This document shows, piece after piece, positions 19,033 through 25,358 of a stretch of 33,894 nucleotides of DNA. The stretch is taken from contig JAHEZO010000012.1 in NCBI GenBank assembly GCA_023250995.1, positions 1 to 33,894 on the forward strand. Reading direction: 5' to 3'. Origin of the DNA: Flavobacteriales bacterium (lineage in GTDB: Bacteria; Bacteroidota; Bacteroidia; Flavobacteriales_H; JAHEZO01). Position numbers and translations under genes: made by a program. The notes below the pieces were generated by a model. It did no database searches and had not been told where the DNA came from. It saw only the letters and a program-made list of their open reading frames with translations. Position 1 is the first letter of the stretch; each line of letters begins with the position of its first letter.

Positions 19033-20601
19033 TTAAACCAAAACCTTTCCCTTCATTTCATCTGGAATCTGCAGTCCCATTAATTTTAAAACCGTTGGGG
19101 CAATATCAGCAAGAATTCCGTTTTTAACTTTGTTTACTCCAGGGGAAATTATTATGCAGGGCACCGGATTTAATGAGTGTGCGGTATTTGGTGAACCATC
19201 GGGGTTGATGGCGTAATCGGCATTGCCGTGGTCGGCAATAATAATAAACGAGAAATCTTTTTTAATCCCTTCTTCCACAATTATTTTTAAACATGCATCC
19301 ACTGTTTCAACGGCTTTTACAATGGCCGGGTAAACTCCTGTGTGGCCCACCATATCAGGGTTTGCAAAATTCAAACAGATAAAATCGGGAAAATTCTTTT
19401 CATCAACAGAAGGGGAAATTTCTTTAACCAAAGCTTCGGTAACTTCTTGTGCGCTCATTTCGGGTTTAAGATCATAGGTTGATACTTTAGGAGATGGAAT
19501 CATTATTCTTTTTTCACCTTCAAAAACAGATTCCCTTCCGCCCGAAAAGAAATACGTTACATGCGGATATTTTTCGGTTTCGGCAATTCTGATTTGTTTT
19601 TTTCCTGCTTCGGCCAAGACTTCCCCCAGGGTTTTTGATAAATTATCCTTTTCGAAAATCACATTTACATCTCTGAACGTTTTATCGTAATTAGCCATGG
19701 TAACATAATGCAGGTCTAATTTTTTCATTCCATATTCGGGGAAATCCTTTTGGGTGAGGACTTCTGTAATCTCCCGGCAACGGTCGGTTCGAAAATTAAA
19801 ACAAATTACAACATCACCTGCACAAATTCTTCCAATAGGATTATTTTGTTTGTCCATGCAAACCAAAGGTTTTATAAACTCATCAGAAACTCCGGCTTTA
19901 TACGATTCCTCCATTTTACTTTTCCACCATCCATTCCCTTCACAAACCTTTTCGCCAATTCCCTTTGTTAACATATCAAAAGCGATCTTCACTCTTTCCC
20001 ATCTCTTATCCCTATCCATGGCATAATATCTCCCAATAACTGAAACCAACTTTGGCTTTTCCCCATTATCCTCTGAATTTTTGTTGCTGTAATTTTCGAG
20101 CTTTTCAACAAAGTGCATCCCGCTTTTAGGGTCGGTATCGCGCCCATCGGTAAAAGCGTGGATAAAAACTTTTTTTACTCCGGCTTTTTGGGCAAGATCA
20201 ATAAGGTAGTGAAGATGATCTTGTGATGAATGAACTCCGCCATCAGAAACCAAACCCATTAAATGAAGGGCAGAAGAATTCTTGAGAGCACAATCAAAAG
20301 CCTTAAGCAATACCGGGTTATTATCAATTGTTTTTTCGCGGATGGCTATATTGATTTTAGCCAAATCCTGAAAAACGATTCTGCCGGCCCCAATATTTAA
20401 ATGACCCACTTCCGAATTTCCCATTTGTCCATCGGGGAGTCCAACGTTTTCACCGGAAGTTAATAACTGGGCGTGGGGATATTTTAATAATAGTGAATCG
20501 AAAAAAGGAGTGCGGGAATTGTAAATTGCATCGGAAATGGATTTATCCCCATAGCCCCAACCATCTAAAATAATAAGGGCAAGTTTTTTTGAAATGGTCA
20601 T
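19033..20601 (-). CDS. gpmI: 2,3-bisphosphoglycerate-independent phosphoglycerate mutase
   Basis: GpmI interconverts 3- and 2-phosphoglycerate in glycolysis and gluconeogenesis, using two Mn ions and a phosphoserine intermediate. The 522-residue length is normal. Signatures: LIILDGWGYG with the first metal-binding Asp at the N-terminus, QMGNSEVGHLNIGAGR with the catalytic Ser, LVSDGGVHS, HAFTDGRDTDPKSG, RYYAMDRDKRWERV, NFANPDMVGHTG and IIADHGNAD with the remaining metal ligands. The final MKGKVLV is complete. It is a single gene on the minus strand; the 225-bp element ends 23 bp upstream of its ATG. Confidence 0.97.
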   Translation of the reverse strand: MTISKKLALIILDGWGYGDKSISDAIYNSRTPFFDSLLLKYPHAQLLTSGENVGLPDGQMGNSEVGHLNIGAGRIVFQDLAKINIAIREKTIDNNPVLLKAFDCALKNSSALHLMGLVSDGGVHSSQDHLHYLIDLAQKAGVKKVFIHAFTDGRDTDPKSGMHFVEKLENYSNKNSEDNGEKPKLVSVIGRYYAMDRDKRWERVKIAFDMLTKGIGEKVCEGNGWWKSKMEESYKAGVSDEFIKPLVCMDKQNNPIGRICAGDVVICFNFRTDRCREITEVLTQKDFPEYGMKKLDLHYVTMANYDKTFRDVNVIFEKDNLSKTLGEVLAEAGKKQIRIAETEKYPHVTYFFSGGRESVFEGEKRIMIPSPKVSTYDLKPEMSAQEVTEALVKEISPSVDEKNFPDFICLNFANPDMVGHTGVYPAIVKAVETVDACLKIIVEEGIKKDFSFIIIADHGNADYAINPDGSPNTAHSLNPVPCIIISPGVNKVKNGILADIAPTVLKLMGLQIPDEMKGKVLV

Positions 20602-20624
20602 AGCATCAAGTAAGTTTTATTTAA

Positions 20625-20849
20625 CTGAAGTTACGCAAAAACATTAATTTCCAAAATACAAATGTCAAAATACAAATAATAATCAATATCAAAATTTCAA
20701 CTTTCAAACCGTCTGCTATCTTGATTTTTCGATTATTGTCGAAAAAATTTTCTTTAATGGTTTAGAATTTTCTTTATTGGTATTTGGAATTTATTTGCTA
20801 TTTGATAGTTGTTATTTGCTATTTGAAATAGAGATGTGCGTAACATCAG
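20625..20849. mobile_element. MITE-like element, copy 2 (225 bp)
   Basis: This copy has the same length as copy 1 and about 90% identity by eye. Its ends are CTGAAGTTACGCA and TGCGTAACATCAG. An exact 8-bp direct repeat, TTATTTAA, flanks it (20617-20624 and 20850-20857), a good target-site duplication. The central hairpin is TTTTTCGA (20725-20732) and TCGAAAAA (20739-20746). The interior is rich in CAAATA/TATTTG words that make the two halves partly complementary. No open reading frame is present. It lies upstream of gpmI with the CTGA end facing the gene, as in copy 1. Confidence 0.8.
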
Positions 20850-20857
20850 TTATTTAA

Positions 20858-21101
20858 GATATTAAAGTAAATGTAGATTTTTGCTTTAACGTTTATGCCA
20901 CTAAAACTTCAAAACACAAAATTCCACGAATCAATTTTGGAAATTTTGATGGGGCAAATATAAATGGAAGATGGGAAATGGAAGAGGGAAGATGGAAGAT
21001 GGAGGATGGAAAACAAGAAAGTCATTGGTGAAAAGAAATGCAATTTTAGGAGGAAATTATTTTTTTTATGGGTTTGCCTTCTTAAATTTTTGGGGTGAAA
21101 T
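20858..21101. other. Intergenic region with purine-rich repeat tract
   Basis: No gene is seen. From about 20964 to 21013 the plus strand has no C and consists of variants of GGAAGATG/GGAAATG, a degenerate short tandem repeat. At 21088-21113 the 13-mer TTTTGGGGTGAAA is repeated as TTTTGGGGTAAAA; the second unit supplies the -33 element of the tRNA promoter. Confidence 0.5.
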
Positions 21102-21130
21102 TTTGGGGTAAAATTTATTTTCTAAATTTG
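21102..21130 (+). promoter_or_regulatory. Promoter for tRNA-Gln
   Basis: TTTG at 21102-21105 and TAAATTTG at 21123-21130, 17 nt apart, match the Bacteroidota -33/-7 consensus. About 100 nt of AT- and purine-rich leader precede the mature tRNA. Confidence 0.6.
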
Positions 21131-21236
21131 CCCTCCCTTTTAAAAAAAGGGAATAGGGAAATGGGGAAATAAGGAAATAGGAAAAAAAACCATAAATATT
21201 TCCATTTACCTTAATTCTCTTTACCTTTCAATTCAA

Positions 21237-21309
21237 TGTCCGATGGTGTAACTGGCAACACGTTTCCCTTTGGAGGAAAAGAGTCCTGGTTCGAGCCCAG
21301 GTCGGACAA
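21237..21309 (+). tRNA. tRNA-Gln (anticodon TTG)
   Basis: A full cloverleaf can be drawn. The acceptor stem is TGTCCGA with TCGGACA, the D arm GTGT/ACAC, and the anticodon stem TTTCC/GGAAA with loop CTTTGGA and anticodon TTG, which reads CAA (Gln). The T arm is CCTGG/CCAGG with loop TTCGAGC, and the discriminator is A at 21309. CCA is not encoded (CAT follows), so it must be added after transcription. The gene is alone, with its own promoter and terminator. Confidence 0.95.
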
Positions 21310-21340
21310 CATTTACTCACCATCCAAAACTAAAAAAGCA

Positions 21341-21366
21341 AAGCCCCATAGACCTGGGGCTTTTTT
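21341..21366 (+). terminator. Rho-independent terminator after tRNA-Gln
   Basis: The stem AAGCCCC (21341-21347) and GGGGCTT (21356-21362), with an 8-nt loop, is followed by a run of T. It stands 31 nt after the tRNA. Confidence 0.88.
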
Positions 21367-21418
21367 ATTTTCCGATTGTATTAAAAAATTATCCCTTATA
21401 AACAAATAAGCTTTGCAT

Positions 21419-21524
21419 GCAAGGAATACCTTGCGGATTACAAGGGTTTAGTTCATGTGTTTTTGGAGAAACATGGATGAACTGAAGGTTTTGATAAACA
21501 AATGAAATGCATTTTCAAAACCTT
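21419..21524. repeat. Cluster of three inverted repeats between tRNA-Gln and the feo region
   Basis: Hairpin 1 is GCAAGG/CCTTGC (21419-21434, 4-nt loop). Hairpin 2 is an imperfect GTTCAT...ATGAAC arrangement with inner GTGTTT/AAACAT at about 21450-21482. Hairpin 3 is a perfect 10-bp stem, AAGGTTTTGA (21485-21494) and TCAAAACCTT (21515-21524). The cluster lies upstream of the -7 site at 21562, so it is not a leader of the feo transcript if that site is used. No open frame covers it. Confidence 0.5.
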
Positions 21525-21561
21525 TCAAAGGTAAACTTAAAATTACCTCATGATAAATTCA

Positions 21562-21569
21562 TAAATTTG
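21562..21569 (+). promoter_or_regulatory. -7 promoter element for the lipoprotein-feoA transcript
   Basis: TAAATTTG matches the TAnnTTTG consensus exactly and stands 24 nt before the forced TTG start of the lipoprotein. No good -33 TTTG is seen at the expected distance, which may mean an activator helps or that the site is weak. Confidence 0.45.
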
Positions 21570-21593
21570 CCATACAATTAATTATCTGACTTT

Positions 21594-21818
21594 TTGCAAA
21601 ATATAAAAAAAATATTTCTTTTTGCAGCTGTCCTTTCCCTTTTCTCCGGATGTTTTATTTTCCGGAAGAAAAACCGTTGTGACGACTGCCCGAATTTTCA
21701 CAAATCTGAAAAACCAGGTACCCCTCCGGCAGATTGGGGAAAAGTAAAAAATAACCACCTGCTTTTTTTTGAGGATTCTGAATCGTTTACTTTAAAATAT
21801 CATGTTAAAACTTTCTGA
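21594..21818 (+). CDS. Small lipoprotein of unknown function upstream of feoA
   Basis: The 74-residue product begins with a short charged N-region and a hydrophobic stretch (IFLFAAVLSLFSGC) with lipobox FSGC, so it should be lipidated at Cys 20. The mature part has FRKKNRCDDCPNFHK, a CxxC motif with an adjacent His that could bind a metal. An in-frame stop at 21579-21581 leaves TTG at 21594 as the only reasonable start. Its last 17 bp overlap feoA, so the two are probably translated from one message. Its position suggests, but does not show, a role linked to iron uptake. Confidence 0.7.
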   Translation: MQNIKKIFLFAAVLSLFSGCFIFRKKNRCDDCPNFHKSEKPGTPPADWGKVKNNHLLFFEDSESFTLKYHVKTF

Positions 21819-22023
21819 TATCAACTTAGGTGAAACCGTTACTGTTATTTCTTTTACTGAGGAAGAAATCTCAGAAAATCTTTTGAAAATGGGCTTTATT
21901 CCGGGTGAAAAAATTTCGCTTGAAAGAGTGGCTCCGTTCGGGGATCCTCTTATAATTGGCGTTTCGGGTTATCTTCTGAGTTTGCGAAAATCGGAGGCGG
22001 AAAAAGTAATGGTTGAATATTGA
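21802..22023 (+). CDS. feoA: Ferrous iron transport protein A
   Basis: The 73-residue protein is a single SH3-like FeoA domain. KLSDINLGETVTVISF, LLKMGFIPGEKISLERVAPFGDPLIIGVSGYLLSLRKSEAEKVMV is the complete family pattern, including the GDPLIIGVxGY block. FeoA is cytoplasmic and supports FeoB-mediated Fe(II) uptake. The gene overlaps the upstream lipoprotein. Unusually, feoB is not next but 3.3 kb downstream, after three other genes on the same strand. Confidence 0.93.
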   Translation: MLKLSDINLGETVTVISFTEEEISENLLKMGFIPGEKISLERVAPFGDPLIIGVSGYLLSLRKSEAEKVMVEY

Positions 22024-22030
22024 TTGTTTC

Positions 22031-22546
22031 ATGAGGGCAGAATCACAAAAAAAAGAGGTGGAGAGATTCATGGTTGAACTATCCTCAATTATTAAAAAAC
22101 CGGTAAAGATTTATTTTACGGGTGGTGCCACAGCAGTATTGTTTGGGATACGGAAATCAACCATTGATGTTGATATTAAGTTTGAGCCCGATGAATCCCA
22201 AATGTATGAGGCAATCAGAATGTTAAAGGAAAAGTTGGATATGAATATTGAGCTTGCTTCCCCTGATAATTTCATCCCTCCTTTGCCGGGTTGGAGGGAG
22301 AGGAGTGTTTTTATTAAAAAAATAATGAACCTTGAATTTTTTCATTATGATTTATCTTCACAAATTATTTCCAAAGTCCAAAGGGGGTGGGAACAGGATT
22401 TAGCCGATGGAGCTGGATTTTTAAAACTGGGAGTTGAAAAGAAAAATATTATGGCTCTTTTTAAATCCATAAAAAACGATTTTGTGAGATACCCCACGGT
22501 AAATGTTGAAATTCTTGAGCAAAAACTTATTAAATTTCTTTGCTGA
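22031..22546 (+). CDS. Nucleotidyltransferase-like protein of the type found in toxin-antitoxin-like pairs
   Basis: The segment PVKIYFTGGATAVLFGIRKSTIDVDIKFEP has the GG...STxDxD pattern of the nucleotidyltransferase (pol beta) active site, resembling DUF6036/AbiEii-type proteins. The rest is mainly helical, with KNIMALFKSIKNDFVRYP near the C-terminus. ATG at 22031 is preferred; the frame also offers TTG at 22013, which would overlap feoA. A 90-residue gene follows after 4 bp and is a typical partner for such proteins. The activity and target are unknown. Confidence 0.7.
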   Translation: MRAESQKKEVERFMVELSSIIKKPVKIYFTGGATAVLFGIRKSTIDVDIKFEPDESQMYEAIRMLKEKLDMNIELASPDNFIPPLPGWRERSVFIKKIMNLEFFHYDLSSQIISKVQRGWEQDLADGAGFLKLGVEKKNIMALFKSIKNDFVRYPTVNVEILEQKLIKFLC

Positions 22547-22550
22547 CCCG

Positions 22551-22823
22551 ATGAGCGAAAATTTAAAAATTTATCCCGGGGGAGAAATTATTGAAAAAGG
22601 AATTAAGGACCTTTCAAAAGGAATATTTAAAAGTATTGAGGCTCTTGCGGTTCTCATTGCTTCTCCAAGGTTGATTGATCTTGGTTTTAAAATTCAGAAA
22701 TGTAAAATAAAAAATCCTAACCTTTTGCTCTATAAAAAACTTGGAATAAAATATGGGAATGACGCACACTTTCAATTCAACGCAATCATGGCAAGGGTGA
22801 ATAAATTCTGCAATTCTTATTAA
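22551..22823 (+). CDS. Small partner protein of the nucleotidyltransferase
   Basis: The 90-residue product begins MSENLKIYPGGEIIEKGIKDL and contains SIEALAVLIASPRLIDLGFKI, a pattern I associate with small proteins encoded beside nucleotidyltransferase-like genes, although I cannot name a family with certainty. The frame extends upstream to 22503, but that would overlap the preceding gene by 44 bp; ATG at 22551 gives a 4-bp gap, typical of coupled translation. The protein is basic in its second half (KCKIKNPNLLLYKKLG). It probably modulates the nucleotidyltransferase or anchors it to a target; this is inference from gene order. Confidence 0.6.
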   Translation: MSENLKIYPGGEIIEKGIKDLSKGIFKSIEALAVLIASPRLIDLGFKIQKCKIKNPNLLLYKKLGIKYGNDAHFQFNAIMARVNKFCNSY

Positions 22824-22828
22824 AAAAG

Positions 22829-25291
22829 ATGAATGAAATGATATGCAGTCGGCTTCGTTTGGCTTTTCTTGGGGCTATTTCATTTTTCCTTTACACCCTT
22901 AACGGGTACACCCAGCCACATTCCTGCAACCACCGAAAAATTCCGGAAGAGAAAATAAAATCCAAAATGGAATTTTCTTCTCTTGGCTTAAGCGATACCA
23001 TCCACATAAATCATTATTCAATAACGGTTGATACCATTAATTACGCCACCCAATCATTAAGGGCTAATGCAAAACTTTCGGTACAATCAAAATTAATGGG
23101 GGTAAATGCCATAACCCTCTGGCTTCTTAAACTCCAGATTGATTCAATAAAAACAGGAGCACAAAACTTAACTTATACCTATAACGATACCATCATCATA
23201 ATTACACCCTTATCTACCCTAAACCCTGGCGATTCCACAGAGATTTCTGTTTTTTATCAGGGCAAACCGCAAACAGATCCTTCGGGATGGGGAGGGTTTT
23301 ATTTTAACGGAAATTATGCATTTAACCTTGGGGTAGGCTTTGATGTCAACCCGCATAATTTCGGGAGGGCCTGGTTTCCGTGTATTGACGAATTTACCGA
23401 CAAGTCAACCTATGATTTTTACATAAACACGGCATTTACTTACAAAGCCTTTTGCAACGGGACTCTGCAATCAGAAACCGATAATGGAAACAACACGAAA
23501 ACCTGGCACTGGAAAATGAATCAACCCATACCTACTTATCTTGCCTGCATGGCCGTGGCTCCATTTTATACCATGACCCGAAACTATAATGGAGTTCCTG
23601 TTGAGTTTGCCATTTTACCCGGTGACAGCGTTTCAACCATTAACACCTTTGCTAATCTCGATACCTGCATTTCGGTTTTTATTAATGCCTGGGGAAATTA
23701 TCCTTTTGATAAAATCGGTTATGTAATGACTCCGGTTACCTATGGAGGGATGGAGCATGCTTCCAGCATTCACCTTTCAAAAGTTTTTGTGAATGGTTCG
23801 AAAACCTACGAAACTCTTTGGGCCCACGAACTCTCTCATATGTGGTGGGGCGATAAAGTAACATGCGACAAGCAGGAAGAAATGTGGCTGAACGAAGGGT
23901 GGGCCACCTTTAACGAACATATTTTTACCGAGGCCCTGTACGGAAAAGACGCATATAAAAATTCTTTCAGGAAAGATCACAGGGAAGTTCTGCAGTTTGC
24001 ACATATCGAGGATGGAAATTACTGGGCCATGAATAACCTTCCTCATGCGTATACCTATGCTTCATTATCCGTTTATACCAAAGGTGCCCTTGTTGCTCAC
24101 ACATTGCGCAACTATATGGGTGATGAAAAATTTTTTCAGGGCTGCAAAAACTATATGAACAGCTTTGCCTATGGCAATGCAAACAGCAACAACCTGAAGG
24201 ATGCACTGTCCTTCTCTTCGGGAATAGATATGAATGATTTTTTTGAGGGTTGGGTTTTTACTCCGGGTTTCCCCCAGTTTTCGGTTGATTCATTTATTAC
24301 AATTCCTAATGGAAATGATTTTGACCTGCTATTTTACACGAAACAAAAACAAAAAGGAAACAATCATATTTACAAAATGAATGTTGAATTTAATTTTACC
24401 GATGGGGTGAATGATACCAACCTTGTTTTTACCATTGATAACACCAACAACTATTTTACCGCAACCCTGCCGTTTAATCCCCTCATGGTTTCTGTTGACA
24501 GAAATGAAAAAATGATGGATGCGGTTACTGATTTCGAAAAAACAATTTCTACCTCAGGCAACCATGTTTTTCCTGAAACTAATGTAACTGTAAACGTACT
24601 TGATACCGGAGCCGGTAAATCCCTAATTCGCATTGAAAATAACTGGGTTGCTCCCGATTTTTTTAAGGATACCGCCACCCTGGTAAGGCTTTCGGATTAC
24701 CATTACTGGAAAGTGGATGGGATTTTTGCAGAGAATTTGAGAGCAAAGGCCATTTTTACCTACGATGGAAGCCTCAGTACCACAACAGGGTATATGGACA
24801 ACACATTAATAACATCTAACGAAGACAGTTTGATTATTCTTTTTCGCCAGGGTGCCGGTAATGACTGGAAAAAAGTGGACGGATACACCCATAATAAAGG
24901 CGTTACCACAGATAAAAAAGGAAATTTTGCGGTTGATACACTTAAAAAAGGCGAATATGTTTTGGGTAAATACGATTACGCCATTTCAGGAATTCAACCT
25001 TCTTATTTTTCCCCTTCCGGTAAAATTTCCGTTTTTCCAAATCCGGTGAAGGATGTTTGCAAAATAGAATTTAATATTCCACCGGGAGCAATTTTTAAAC
25101 TAGTAATTTCTGATATTGCGGGGAAAACAATTTATTCTACCCCGGTTTTTTCTCACCAGCAATTCATTTATTGGGACACTTCCCTTGTGCCCGAAGGAAT
25201 TTATTCAGTGAGTTTATTGAATGGGGGTAACAGCACAAATGAGGTAAAGTCTAACATGGCAAAATCAGAAAAGATTTTGATTTTGAAATGA
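22829..25291 (+). CDS. Secreted M1 family aminopeptidase with T9SS type A sorting domain
   Basis: The protein has 820 residues. A signal peptide (FLGAISFFLYTLNGYTQ) leads into the M1 N-terminal saddle domain. The substrate-binding motif is YGGMEHAS, a variant of the GAMEN motif. The zinc site HELSHMWW followed 18 residues later by the Glu of WLNEGWATF is intact. A C-terminal type A sorting domain starts near ISVFPNPVKDVCKIEF and ends with SEKILILK, so it is exported by the T9SS. It removes N-terminal amino acids from peptides outside the cell or at the surface. It sits 5 bp after the small gene at 22551 and 67 bp before feoB, all on one strand, so it is probably cotranscribed with the feo genes; a functional link to iron is not evident. 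Confidence 0.93.
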   Translation: MNEMICSRLRLAFLGAISFFLYTLNGYTQPHSCNHRKIPEEKIKSKMEFSSLGLSDTIHINHYSITVDTINYATQSLRANAKLSVQSKLMGVNAITLWLLKLQIDSIKTGAQNLTYTYNDTIIIITPLSTLNPGDSTEISVFYQGKPQTDPSGWGGFYFNGNYAFNLGVGFDVNPHNFGRAWFPCIDEFTDKSTYDFYINTAFTYKAFCNGTLQSETDNGNNTKTWHWKMNQPIPTYLACMAVAPFYTMTRNYNGVPVEFAILPGDSVSTINTFANLDTCISVFINAWGNYPFDKIGYVMTPVTYGGMEHASSIHLSKVFVNGSKTYETLWAHELSHMWWGDKVTCDKQEEMWLNEGWATFNEHIFTEALYGKDAYKNSFRKDHREVLQFAHIEDGNYWAMNNLPHAYTYASLSVYTKGALVAHTLRNYMGDEKFFQGCKNYMNSFAYGNANSNNLKDALSFSSGIDMNDFFEGWVFTPGFPQFSVDSFITIPNGNDFDLLFYTKQKQKGNNHIYKMNVEFNFTDGVNDTNLVFTIDNTNNYFTATLPFNPLMVSVDRNEKMMDAVTDFEKTISTSGNHVFPETNVTVNVLDTGAGKSLIRIENNWVAPDFFKDTATLVRLSDYHYWKVDGIFAENLRAKAIFTYDGSLSTTTGYMDNTLITSNEDSLIILFRQGAGNDWKKVDGYTHNKGVTTDKKGNFAVDTLKKGEYVLGKYDYAISGIQPSYFSPSGKISVFPNPVKDVCKIEFNIPPGAIFKLVISDIAGKTIYSTPVFSHQQFIYWDTSLVPEGIYSVSLLNGGNSTNEVKSNMAKSEKILILK

Positions 25292-25358
25292 AGTAAAATT
25301 CTTTCTTCATAGAAATTCTTTCCTTTGCGGTTTCAATACTCCAGGTTGAAATCATAAA

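Noticed and set aside
18830-19083. Short open frames across the CGCAGAG hairpin
   Set aside because: They arise from the inverted repeat, occur on both strands and encode Arg/Cys-rich low-complexity sequence.
21370-21593. Riboswitch or iron-responsive leader of feoA
   Set aside because: The hairpins lie upstream of the apparent promoter element and match no riboswitch class I can recognise.
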